From positions 1 to 11,494 of the forward strand of contig CAYXZZ010000045.1 of assembly GCA_964470055.1 (NCBI GenBank): a stretch of 11,494 nt of DNA, given 5' to 3'. This stretch comes from JAEDES01 sp964470055 (lineage in GTDB: Bacteria; Bacillota_I; Bacilli_A; RF39; UBA660). The translations under genes and the position numbers were made by a program. Positions 1 to 7,482 of this stretch are shown here, one piece after another. Every line of letters starts with the position of its first letter. Position 1 is the first letter of the stretch. The notes under the pieces are model-generated. The model searched no databases. It was not told where the DNA came from and saw only the letters and a program-made list of their open reading frames with translations.

Positions 1-1
1 C

Positions 2-100
2 TATAAGGACATGAAGTTGAAGATGTCGACAAAAATGATCGGCGAGACGCTTGAGCAGAAGATATTTGTAATAGTGCGAGATATTATGATAAAAAAATAA
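2..100 (+). pseudogene. Fragment of a DUF2130-like protein, cut off after about 19 codons
   Basis: Frame 2 reads without a stop from the window edge to TAA at 98-100. Residues 1-19 (bases 2-58) run from YKDMKLK to GETLEQ and match from memory the conserved start of the DUF2130 domain, where a Lys-rich coiled coil leads into an STKMxGExLEQ segment. The family then normally continues with His-Cys/Ala-Glu and a long conserved domain. Here the frame instead reads KIFVIV and stops 13 codons later, so the similarity ends at about base 58. The first 60 bases have 26 G or C and use TCG, GGC, ACG and CAG codons, unlike the AT-rich genes that follow. It is either a truncated gene remnant or an assembly join. 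The family assignment is recall, not a search. Confidence 0.5.
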
Positions 101-108
101 CAAATTCG

Positions 109-1185
109 ATGGGATATCAGATGTATTCTGGAGTAGAACAAATTCTTTTCTTGTTTTATGATGCGCTATTTAAGTATAAAATAATTATTGATGATATGGA
201 TTATTTTGATGATTTTTTTGTACAGATTGATAAATTAATTAGAAAGATTGATAATTTTTCTGATATAAGTAATGGAATAAATAGAATTATCGGGAGAATA
301 TGTGCTTTTAAATTAGGAATTAAAGATGTTGAAGAGACTGAGGCAAAAGAAGACGTCTTAAGATATATTTATGAAGTTTATATGGTTAATGGATATTATA
401 TTCATGGATATAGTTCTCATTATTATGGTAGTATTTATGATAAAGGATTTGTAGTAGAACAATATGATAATTTGTATGAGAAGTTTAAGAAAGTACAGGA
501 GATTTTGATGAAAAGAAAACATCCGTCAATACTTTCTAAAGATTTTTCTTTAAAGCAGGTTGAATTTACTGATAGTTTGTTGATGGGATGTTATTATTCA
601 GTGAATTCACCAATGTTTTTTTCAAAATTACTTTGTAGAAATGAATTTATAGATGATCCGGAAGAAATAGATGCTTATTCTAAAAATGATTATGAGAGTT
701 GTTTAAAGAATTTATATAAAGTAATGACAAAATTACGACTTAATGAATATGAAAAGAATGTATTTTTAGATGCTTTTAGGAGTGAATGGAAATTACTTGA
801 TAAATCTAATAGTAATGTTAGTTTGATGCTTGTACCAAGAAAGGTATTTAGAGAATATATATTTAATATAGATTTATTTATTAATGATAATAAAGATGTT
901 GATTTTGCAGAAAGTATATGTAAATTACTAGGACAGAAGAATAATGTTGTAGTAAGTGATGATATAGCAAAAGAGGACATTGTTTTACTTAATTTATTTG
1001 GATATAAAAAGTTTGTTAAAGAAGAGAAAAAGGAAACATTGAAGAGTGAGTTGGAGAAGACTTTTATAACTAGTGATGATGAGTTTGCTTTTTCTAATAC
1101 TTATGGTAAAGTATCTATGTTGTTGCTTTTAGGAACAATGTTGATAACATTAGGGGTTATTTTTACGATTATAATGTTTAGTTAG
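109..1185 (+). CDS. Tail-anchored protein, possible ADP-ribosyltransferase-like fold, probably 5'-truncated
   Basis: 358 residues are readable. No purine-rich site precedes ATG 109 or the next in-frame ATG at 121. The frame stays open back to TGA at 52-54 without another common start, so the true start has probably been lost at the junction near base 59. The body is soluble and charged. Residues 335-356 form one hydrophobic segment followed by almost nothing, a C-terminal membrane anchor with the body in the cytoplasm. Residues 96-114 read YYIHG ... GF, and residues 160-170 read GCYYS followed by SP. The spacing recalls the His-Gly and Tyr-x-Ser motifs of the PARP/ART fold. A matching catalytic Glu cannot be assigned. 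I recognise no named family, and the fold is inference. The gene lies 11 bases before fmt and may share its transcript. Confidence 0.75.
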   Translation: MGYQMYSGVEQILFLFYDALFKYKIIIDDMDYFDDFFVQIDKLIRKIDNFSDISNGINRIIGRICAFKLGIKDVEETEAKEDVLRYIYEVYMVNGYYIHGYSSHYYGSIYDKGFVVEQYDNLYEKFKKVQEILMKRKHPSILSKDFSLKQVEFTDSLLMGCYYSVNSPMFFSKLLCRNEFIDDPEEIDAYSKNDYESCLKNLYKVMTKLRLNEYEKNVFLDAFRSEWKLLDKSNSNVSLMLVPRKVFREYIFNIDLFINDNKDVDFAESICKLLGQKNNVVVSDDIAKEDIVLLNLFGYKKFVKEEKKETLKSELEKTFITSDDEFAFSNTYGKVSMLLLLGTMLITLGVIFTIIMFS

Positions 1186-1196
1186 GGGAGATTTGC

Positions 1197-2132
1197 ATGG
1201 AAAAGATAAATGTTGTATTTATGGGAACACCTGATTTTGCGGTTCCTATACTTGAGGGTTTAATAGAAAATTACAATGTGGTTGGAGTTGTATCACAGCC
1301 TGATAAAAGAGTGGGAAGAAAACAAGAGTTAGTTAATACGCCAATTAAGGAAGTTGCTTTAAAACATAATATACCAGTGTTACAGCCAATAAAAATTAGA
1401 GAGGATTATAGTGAGGTTTTAGCATTAAATCCTGATATTATTGTGACATGTGCGTATGGACAAATTATACCCAAAGAAATTTTAGATTATCCAAGACTTG
1501 GTTGTATTAATGTTCATGGGTCTTTACTTCCTAAATTAAGAGGAGGGGCTCCAATTCATTGGGCAATAATTAATGGAGATAAAAAGACAGGTATTACTAT
1601 TATGTATATGGATGTTAAGATGGATAGTGGTGATATTATTAGTCAAAGAGAAACAGAAATAACTGATACTGATAATTTGGAAAGTTTATATGAGAGAATG
1701 AGTCTTATTGGGAGAGAGTTGTTGTTGGATACTTTACCTAGTATAATTGAGGGTACTAATTTGCGTACTAAACAAAATGAAGAGGAAGTAACTTTTGGTT
1801 TTAATATAAAAAGAGAAGAAGAACATATTGATTTTAATAAAACTAGAAGAGACGTTTTTAATTTAATTAGAGGTCTTTGTCCTGTTCCTGGGGCTAATGC
1901 AAGTTTAGAAGGAAATGAAATGAAAGTATATGCTTGTGTTGTTGGAGAGGAAAAAATCAAAGGAAAATGTGGCGAAATTACGAATATCTATAAGAATGGT
2001 ATTGGTGTTTGTTGTAGTGATGGAGAAGTTATTTTGACTGATATTAAGCCATTTGGAAAGAAAAGAATGGATGCTGGTAGTTATTTGAATGGAGTAGATA
2101 AAAATAGTTTGCTTGGAAAGGTATTTGAGTAA
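1197..2132 (+). CDS. fmt: Methionyl-tRNA formyltransferase
   Basis: The enzyme moves a formyl group from 10-formyltetrahydrofolate to Met-tRNA(fMet) in the cytoplasm, for translation initiation. The 311 residues match the usual family length (about 310-315). The N-terminus VVFMGTPDFAVPIL is the start of the formyltransferase fold. Residues 105-112 (NVHGSLLP) carry catalytic Asn105 and His107, and residues 143-147 (DSGDI) hold the catalytic Asp region. The C-terminal tRNA-binding domain covers about residues 205-305, with a conserved IRGLCPVPGA segment at 224-233. AGGGGAG at 1184-1190 lies 6 bases before the ATG and decides the start. In Bacillota it usually sits between def and rsmB. Here neither is adjacent: an unknown gene precedes it and a membrane protein gene overlaps its stop (TAATG). 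Confidence 0.97.
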   Translation: MEKINVVFMGTPDFAVPILEGLIENYNVVGVVSQPDKRVGRKQELVNTPIKEVALKHNIPVLQPIKIREDYSEVLALNPDIIVTCAYGQIIPKEILDYPRLGCINVHGSLLPKLRGGAPIHWAIINGDKKTGITIMYMDVKMDSGDIISQRETEITDTDNLESLYERMSLIGRELLLDTLPSIIEGTNLRTKQNEEEVTFGFNIKREEEHIDFNKTRRDVFNLIRGLCPVPGANASLEGNEMKVYACVVGEEKIKGKCGEITNIYKNGIGVCCSDGEVILTDIKPFGKKRMDAGSYLNGVDKNSLLGKVFE

Positions 2133-2860
2133 TGAGTAATAAGAAAAAGAAGAATGAAGAATTTAGTTTTAAAGAACTTACTAGTACTCCGAGAGGGAAA
2201 GCAATTTTATTTTTTGGAGCATATCTAATTTTCTTTTTTGCGCTTGCGATTTTGGCTAGAAGTGGTGGAGTTAGTAATGGTACTTCTAATAATAAGAAAT
2301 ATGAGACAGGGAGTCCTTTACAGTTTAGTTTAGCCGGTATTAGTAGTGGAAATTATAAGTTTATTTATACGCTTACGGTTGATAGTGGAGTGTCAACAAT
2401 GACAGGTATTAGTGATGGAAGTAGAGAAAGAGCAACTTGTACAGCACTTAATGAATATTATAAAGAAAATGATAATTATTTTATTAATTTGAATGGTGTT
2501 TGGGTAAAAACTACTGATCCTTATGCAGAATATCCGTTTTTTGATGTTGAAAATATTAGTGATTTGATTGAAACAGCTAGTTATGTTTCAAAGACAGAAT
2601 ATGAAAGTGGAAATGATGTTTATACATTTAGTATTAGTTCAGCATCTATTAATAAGTTATTTTATAATGCCGATTTAGATATTGAAGAGGTTCCTAATGA
2701 GATTATTCTTGGGGTAGATGAAGATAACTATGTAACAGAAGTAAAGTTTATTCTTGATAGTTATTGTAAGGCTAAAGGAAGTTGTACAAGTAATATGACA
2801 ATAACTTTAAAATATGAAATGTTTGGAGAAATTGAAGAAATTACTAGTCCATTAGTGTAA
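2132..2860 (+). CDS. Single-pass membrane protein with extracytoplasmic domain, unknown function
   Basis: 242 residues. The N-terminus is basic and cytoplasmic (MSNKKKKNEE). One transmembrane helix spans about residues 24-42, and the remaining 200 residues should lie outside. There is no lipobox Cys or evident signal-peptidase site, so it is probably anchored. Three cysteines (103, 212, 218) lie in the outer domain, and 212 and 218 could pair. The C-terminal alternation of strands ending in FGEIEEITSP resembles LolA/LppX-type lipoprotein folds, but this is only a pattern impression. The ATG overlaps the fmt stop by one base. AAAGG at 2117-2121 gives a Shine-Dalgarno 10 bases upstream, so translation is probably coupled to fmt. 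It occupies the position where rsmB often lies. A weak terminator follows. I do not recognise a named family. Confidence 0.88.
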   Translation: MSNKKKKNEEFSFKELTSTPRGKAILFFGAYLIFFFALAILARSGGVSNGTSNNKKYETGSPLQFSLAGISSGNYKFIYTLTVDSGVSTMTGISDGSRERATCTALNEYYKENDNYFINLNGVWVKTTDPYAEYPFFDVENISDLIETASYVSKTEYESGNDVYTFSISSASINKLFYNADLDIEEVPNEIILGVDEDNYVTEVKFILDSYCKAKGSCTSNMTITLKYEMFGEIEEITSPLV

Positions 2861-2878
2861 AAAGTGTTAAATCTATGT

Positions 2879-2918
2879 AAAACAGATTGATTTTTTTGAG
2901 ATTGGTCTGTTTTTCTTT
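2879..2918 (+). terminator. Weak Rho-independent terminator after the fmt-membrane protein pair
   Basis: Bases 2879-2886 (AAAACAGA) pair exactly with 2906-2913 (TCTGTTTT). Two T-G wobbles extend the stem inward. The loop is about 15 bases, and a T-rich stretch runs to 2918 and beyond. The stem is AT-rich with an A run on its 5' side, so it could work on both strands. It lies 19 bases after the stop at 2860. Confidence 0.55.
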
Positions 2919-2943
2919 ACCTTTTTCCTTTTTTTGTGGGTCT

Positions 2944-2952
2944 TGATATAAT
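2944..2952 (+). promoter_or_regulatory. Candidate extended -10 promoter upstream of rlmN
   Basis: TTGATATAAT contains TG (2944-2945), one base, then a perfect TATAAT (2947-2952). No good -35 is visible, as is usual for extended -10 promoters. Transcription from here would give a leader of about 135 bases to rlmN. Two other extended -10 sites of the same form lie in this window. Confidence 0.45.
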
Positions 2953-3026
2953 AAAGTTGAGGGGAAAATTTAAAATATTAAGAATTTTAATAATGGAATT
3001 TTTGATAATATTTTTCTTTTGTAATT

Positions 3027-3066
3027 GACAGATTTTCTTTATTTTTCTTTCAAATAAAAGTATAAT
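3027..3066 (+). promoter_or_regulatory. Second candidate promoter region directly before rlmN
   Basis: A perfect TATAAT at 3061-3066 lies 27 bases before the rlmN start codon. A perfect TTGACA lies at 3027-3032, but the 28-base spacing is far too long for the two to form one promoter, and no better -35 stands at the normal distance. Region 2861-3093 otherwise contains only the terminator and the upstream extended -10 site. Confidence 0.35.
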
Positions 3067-3093
3067 AATAGTTGAATATATTGGAGTGGTAAA

Positions 3094-4113
3094 ATGAATA
3101 TTTATGGATTAACAATTGAAGAGATGGAAGAATATTTTTTATCTTTAGGATCTAAGGCGTTCCATGCGAAACAGTTATTTTCATGGTTATATGAAAAAAG
3201 AGTGGAAAATTATAATGAAATTACGGATATAAAGAAAGAGTTAGTTGAAAAGATTAGTCAGGAATATTCTATTGAAAGATTAAAGATTGTCGATGTACAA
3301 GAAGATGTTGATGTATGTAAATATTTATTTGAACTTTTTGATGGAGAACATATTGAAGCAGTACTTATGAGGCATGATTATGGAAATAGTATTTGTGTTT
3401 CTAGTCAAGTTGGTTGCAATATGGGGTGTAAATTCTGTGAGTCTGGAAGAAGAAAAAAAGTACGTAATCTTGAGACTTATGAAATGGTTTTGCAAATCCT
3501 TATGATTGAAAAATTACTAGGAGAACGGATTAGTCATGTTGTGGTGATGGGAATTGGAGAACCTTTTGATAACTATGATAACTTAGTTAAGTTTTTAAAA
3601 ATTATTAATCATCCTAAAGGACTAGCAATTGGCGCTCGTCATATTACAGTTTCAACATGTGGAATTGTTCCAAAGATAAAAGAGTTTAGTGAACTTGAAT
3701 TACAGTTTAATTTAGCAATTAGTTTACATGCTCCAAATAATGAATTAAGAGATAAAATTATGCCTATTAATAAAGCGTATCCGTTGGAAGTACTAATTCC
3801 TAGTTTGAATAATTATTTAGATAAAACTAATCGTAGATTAACTTTTGAATATATTTTATTAAGTGGTATTAATGATACTGAGGAATGTGCATTAGAACTT
3901 GCGAAGTTAGTTAAAGGACTAAATTGTTATATAAACTTAATTCCTTATAATGAGACAAACAATATAGATTTTAAAAGAAGTAGTACTATTCAAATAATGA
4001 AGTTTTATGATATACTTAAAAAGAATAAAGTAAATGTAACGATACGTAAGGAGTTTGGTAGTAAAATTAGTGCTGCTTGTGGACAACTTAGAAGTAAGAA
4101 GGAGGAGCTATGA
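3094..4113 (+). CDS. rlmN: 23S rRNA (adenine2503-C2)/tRNA (adenine37-C2) methyltransferase
   Basis: Radical SAM enzyme that methylates C2 of A2503 in 23S rRNA, and in some bacteria A37 of tRNAs. The radical SAM motif CxxxCxxC is Cys108, Cys112 and Cys115. The two extra cysteines of the RlmN/Cfr ping-pong mechanism are Cys101 (in CVSSQVGC) and Cys329 (in SAACGQL). The GxGEP motif is at 153-157 and binds the SAM end. The N-terminal accessory domain covers about residues 1-90. The 339 residues match the family. The sequence CESG after the cluster replaces the commoner CxTG/CAST; I still favour RlmN over resistance-type Cfr because of the housekeeping context. GGAG at 3083-3086 precedes the ATG. 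The stop overlaps the next gene by ATGA, so prpC is translationally coupled. Confidence 0.94.
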   Translation: MNIYGLTIEEMEEYFLSLGSKAFHAKQLFSWLYEKRVENYNEITDIKKELVEKISQEYSIERLKIVDVQEDVDVCKYLFELFDGEHIEAVLMRHDYGNSICVSSQVGCNMGCKFCESGRRKKVRNLETYEMVLQILMIEKLLGERISHVVVMGIGEPFDNYDNLVKFLKIINHPKGLAIGARHITVSTCGIVPKIKEFSELELQFNLAISLHAPNNELRDKIMPINKAYPLEVLIPSLNNYLDKTNRRLTFEYILLSGINDTEECALELAKLVKGLNCYINLIPYNETNNIDFKRSSTIQIMKFYDILKKNKVNVTIRKEFGSKISAACGQLRSKKEEL

Positions 4114-4856
4114 GATCATTTTATTTGACTGATGCGGGAAAGGTCCGTGATCATAATGAAGATAGCGTAATCATCGTAAAAAATAATGAAGGAAACTATT
4201 TGATGGCAATTGCTGATGGAATGGGAGGTCATTCTGCTGGGGAAGTTGCTAGTTCAATTGCGATTGGTTATTTAGGTAAACATTTTAAAGATACATTTAT
4301 GAATATGAGTAAAGTTGATGCGGTTAACTGGATTAGAGATGCAGTTGATGAAATTAATACTTTGATTTTTCAGCATGAAAAAACTCATCCAGAGAGTAAA
4401 GGGATGGGGACAACTTTAGTTATGGCTATACTTACTAAAGAGTATTTGTTGTTTGGAAATGTTGGGGACTCTAGTGGATTTGTAGTAAAGGATCAAAAGC
4501 TTCATAAAGTAACATATGATCATACTTTAGTAAATTTACTTGTTAGTGCTGGAGAACTTACAAAAGAAGAAGCAAGTAATCATCCAAAGAAAAATGTATT
4601 GATGAAAGCACTTGGAGCAGCGACAGATGTTGATGTTGATATATTTGATTGTGATATGGATATATCAGAAATTTTACTTTCAAGTGATGGACTTACAAAT
4701 ATGTTAGAAAAAGAGCAAATAGAGAAAGTACTTCTTGGAGAAGGAGAAATTGAGGATAAAGTTATTAAATTGATTAAGAAGGCTAACAACAGGGGTGGAA
4801 CAGATAATATTTCGGTTGCTTACTTAGTTCGTGAAGAAGAAGGTGACGATAAGTGA
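4110..4856 (+). CDS. prpC: PP2C-type Ser/Thr protein phosphatase (PrpC/Stp)
   Basis: Cytoplasmic, metal-dependent phosphatase that reverses phosphorylation by the PASTA kinase encoded next to it. The 248 residues match the usual 245-255. Visible motifs are RDHNEDS (13-19, metal ligand Asp18), DGMGGHSAGE (36-45, metal-binding Asp36), GMGTT (98-102), VGDS (118-121), SSDGL (191-195, Asp193) and GGTDNIS (229-235, Asp232). The full bacterial PP2C metal-ligand set is therefore present. The usual GDSR is GDSS here (Ser122). AAGGAGG at 4099-4105 lies 4 bases before the ATG, inside the end of rlmN. The stop overlaps the prkC GTG start (GTGA), so phosphatase and kinase should be made in a fixed ratio. 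Confidence 0.95.
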   Translation: MRSFYLTDAGKVRDHNEDSVIIVKNNEGNYLMAIADGMGGHSAGEVASSIAIGYLGKHFKDTFMNMSKVDAVNWIRDAVDEINTLIFQHEKTHPESKGMGTTLVMAILTKEYLLFGNVGDSSGFVVKDQKLHKVTYDHTLVNLLVSAGELTKEEASNHPKKNVLMKALGAATDVDVDIFDCDMDISEILLSSDGLTNMLEKEQIEKVLLGEGEIEDKVIKLIKKANNRGGTDNISVAYLVREEEGDDK

Positions 4857-6640
4857 TAACAAAGGGGCAAAAAATTAATGATCGTTATGAAATAATTAGA
4901 TCTATTGGTGAAGGTGGTATGGCTAATGTTTATTTAGGATATGATACTATTCTAGATAGAAATGTTGCCATAAAGATATTAAGAGGAGATTTGTCTGGTG
5001 ATGAAAAATTTGTAAGACGTTTTCAACGTGAGGCATTGTCTGCATCATCTTTAGCACATCCTAATATAGTTGAAATGTATGATGTAGGAGAAGATGATGG
5101 TCTTTACTATATCGTTATGGAATATGTTGATGGTAAAACATTGAAACAATTACTTAAGAAACGTGGTAATTTGACATTATCAGAGGCTATTGATATTATG
5201 TTACAACTTACTGATGGAATGAGTCATGCCCATGATTCTTATATAGTACATCGTGATTTAAAACCACAAAATATTATGATTAAAGATGATGGTCAAATTA
5301 AGATTACTGACTTTGGTATTGCGATGGCACTTAATTCAACACAACTTACCCAAACTAATTCCGTTATGGGAAGTGTGCATTATTTGCCACCTGAGCAGGC
5401 TAGTGGTAAAGGGTCAACGATTAAGAGTGATATTTATTCAATGGGAATTATTTTCTATGAATTATTAAGTGGTAGTTTACCTTTTAGAGGAGATAATGCG
5501 GTTGAGATAGCACTTAAACATATGAGAGATCCACTTCCAAGTTTAAGAGATGAAAATCCAGCAATACCACAGAGTATTGAAAATATTATTTTAAGAGCAA
5601 CGGCTAAAAATCCTAAGAATAGATATGAAGATGCTAGAAGTATGCATGAAGATTTATTAACGTCTCTTGATGAGAATAGAATTAATGAAGAACCTATTAA
5701 GTATAAATATCCAGAACATGAGGAAACACCTAAGAAGAAAAAAGTAGAAACTTCTTCGAAAGAACCAGAAATGGAAACGGTTGAAGAAGAGGATGTACAG
5801 ATTGCGACTAAAATTGAAGATGCAGACGATAAAAAGAATAAAGTTGTAATTATAGTTTTGGCGGTTGTTTTAGTTCTTTTATTAGGTATAGGTATATTTG
5901 TAGTATTTATAATGCCATCACTTGATCCTAAGAGTGAGGCTGTGACAATACCAAATTGTAAAGGATTGAAAGTTAGTGCTTGTGAAAAGAAACTACAAGC
6001 GTTAGAACTTGAAGTTAATACAACAATAGAATTGATTGCATCTGATGAGGTAGATAAAAACTTAGTAGTTAAAACTGATCCTGAAAAGGGAAGAAGTGTT
6101 AAAGTTGGTACTAAGGTTACTATTTATAAATCAATTGGTGAAGATACTTTTGAACTTGAAGATTATACTGGACAAAACTATATTGCAGTCGAGACATTAC
6201 TTGAAACTAAGTATGGTTTAGAAGTAGAAGTTGAAAAGAAAGAACCAACTGATAATACTAAAGATTATGATGAACAAGAAATTATTGGTCAATCTTTGGC
6301 TGCTGGTTCAGAGGTTAAAAAGGGAGATAAGTTGACTCTTTATATTCCGGATATAACTGATGAATTTCCTGATATGAATGCTGAAGGTTGGAGTTTAACT
6401 GATGCAGAAAATTTCTGTAAGAAATATGGAATTATTATTAAGGTAAATGAAGTTGAAACAGATAAGTATGCGGAAGGTAAAATAATTAGTCAATCTAGGG
6501 CGGCTGGAAGTCCGATTGCTAGAGGAACAACATTAACAGTAGATGTGGCTGTTAAACCGACAGAAAAGAGTCCAAGTACTGATACAGAAGAGGATACTGG
6601 TACTACAGATAAAGAAACTACGGAGGAGAAGACAGAGTAG
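4853..6640 (+). CDS. prkC: Membrane Ser/Thr protein kinase with three PASTA domains (PrkC/StkP/PknB family)
   Basis: Senses peptidoglycan fragments or lipid II and phosphorylates cell division, wall synthesis and translation proteins. The kinase domain covers about residues 11-273: glycine loop GEGGMANVY (19-27), catalytic Lys41, Glu60, HRDLKPQN (133-140, Asp135), DFG (153-155), a Thr/Ser-rich activation loop (163-174) and PPE (179-181) for APE. A charged linker (274-330) leads to one transmembrane helix (331-354). Outside are three PASTA repeats (about 362-427, 431-498, 502-567), shown by recurrent xGxxVxxGTxVT patterns, and a Thr/Glu-rich tail (568-595). The start is GTG at 4853, with AAGGTG just upstream. 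PASTA number varies in the family, and three is common. All catalytic residues are intact. Confidence 0.96.
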   Translation: MITKGQKINDRYEIIRSIGEGGMANVYLGYDTILDRNVAIKILRGDLSGDEKFVRRFQREALSASSLAHPNIVEMYDVGEDDGLYYIVMEYVDGKTLKQLLKKRGNLTLSEAIDIMLQLTDGMSHAHDSYIVHRDLKPQNIMIKDDGQIKITDFGIAMALNSTQLTQTNSVMGSVHYLPPEQASGKGSTIKSDIYSMGIIFYELLSGSLPFRGDNAVEIALKHMRDPLPSLRDENPAIPQSIENIILRATAKNPKNRYEDARSMHEDLLTSLDENRINEEPIKYKYPEHEETPKKKKVETSSKEPEMETVEEEDVQIATKIEDADDKKNKVVIIVLAVVLVLLLGIGIFVVFIMPSLDPKSEAVTIPNCKGLKVSACEKKLQALELEVNTTIELIASDEVDKNLVVKTDPEKGRSVKVGTKVTIYKSIGEDTFELEDYTGQNYIAVETLLETKYGLEVEVEKKEPTDNTKDYDEQEIIGQSLAAGSEVKKGDKLTLYIPDITDEFPDMNAEGWSLTDAENFCKKYGIIIKVNEVETDKYAEGKIISQSRAAGSPIARGTTLTVDVAVKPTEKSPSTDTEEDTGTTDKETTEEKTE

Positions 6641-6653
6641 TTTAGGGGGATAT

Positions 6654-7481
6654 ATGCAAGGACAAATAATAAAAATAATTAGTGATTTACATATTGTTGC
6701 TTGTGAGGGAGAAACTTATCCTTGTAAATGTCGTGGTATATTTAGAAAAGAACATATTACTCCATTAGTGGGGGACTATGTTCTTTTCAATAAAGATAAA
6801 AAGTTAATTGAAAAAGTATTGCCACGTAAGAATGAGTTTCAAAGACCAAAGGTGAGTAATGTAGATCAAGCATTTTTAATTACAAGTTTGGTTCATCCTG
6901 ATTTTTCATTAAATTTATTAGATAAACTTATTGTGTTGATGGAAATTAATAAAGTAGAGCCAATTATTTGTATTACAAAAGAAGATATAACTGATGAGAA
7001 TGAGAAGAAAAAAATTTATGAAATACTTGAGTATTATAGAAGTATTGGTTATAAGATTGTTTCTAATCAAGAGTTAGATGTTATAGAAGATTTGTTACAG
7101 AATAAAACAAGTGTTTTTACAGGTCAAACTGGAGCAGGAAAAAGTACGTTACTTAATAAGTTGAATCCAGAATGGGATTTAGAAACGGGAGAAGTATCTT
7201 TAGCGTTGGGTAGAGGAAGACATACAACTAGAGTGGTTGAATTGTTTGAACTATTTGGTGGAAAGGTAATGGATACTCCAGGATTTTCAGCGTTAGATTT
7301 TAAGGGTGTTTCAAAGGATAAAATTAGGGATGCTTTTAGAGAGTTTAGAGATTTTCCTTGTCCTTTTAAAGATTGCAATCACACGAGAGAAGAAGAATGC
7401 TCGGTTAAAAGAGCAAAAGTAGAAAATAAGATAATGAAAAGTAGGTATGAGAATTATTTAAGTTTTATTGGGGAGGTATAA
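6654..7481 (+). CDS. rsgA: Ribosome small-subunit-dependent GTPase A
   Basis: GTPase that checks and promotes late 30S subunit maturation. The 275 residues include an N-terminal OB fold (about 1-65) and a circularly permuted GTPase domain: G4-like TKED (108-111) comes before G1 GQTGAGKST (157-165), then the GRGRHTT switch I loop (186-192) and G3 DTPG (207-210). The C-terminal zinc knuckle is Cys236, Cys241, His243 and Cys249. The order G4-G1-G3 is diagnostic. The open frame extends back to 6543 inside prkC, but AGGGGGA at 6644-6650 stands just before ATG 6654 and residues from there match the family start. RsgA is a known PrkC target in Gram-positives, which suits the adjacency. The stop is one base from the rpe start codon. 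Confidence 0.96.
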   Translation: MQGQIIKIISDLHIVACEGETYPCKCRGIFRKEHITPLVGDYVLFNKDKKLIEKVLPRKNEFQRPKVSNVDQAFLITSLVHPDFSLNLLDKLIVLMEINKVEPIICITKEDITDENEKKKIYEILEYYRSIGYKIVSNQELDVIEDLLQNKTSVFTGQTGAGKSTLLNKLNPEWDLETGEVSLALGRGRHTTRVVELFELFGGKVMDTPGFSALDFKGVSKDKIRDAFREFRDFPCPFKDCNHTREEECSVKRAKVENKIMKSRYENYLSFIGEV

Positions 7482-7482
7482 G

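Noticed and set aside
3027..3066. TTGACA plus TATAAT as one sigma-A promoter
   Set aside because: The gap between the two boxes is 28 bases, far from the 16-18 needed, so only the TATAAT is kept as a weak candidate.
3094..4113. Cfr-type antibiotic resistance methyltransferase
   Set aside because: The radical SAM and both mechanistic Cys fit either enzyme, but the gene sits in the standard housekeeping order before prpC-prkC, so RlmN is much more likely.
4110..4856. Mycoplasma-type genetic code with TGA as Trp
   Set aside because: rlmN and prpC end in TGA exactly at the start-stop overlaps, and the Trp codons read in the genes are TGG; reading through these TGA gives no sensible extension.
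6543..6653. N-terminal extension of rsgA overlapping prkC
   Set aside because: The extra 37 residues are basic out-of-frame prkC sequence; a strong Shine-Dalgarno directly precedes ATG 6654, where family similarity begins.
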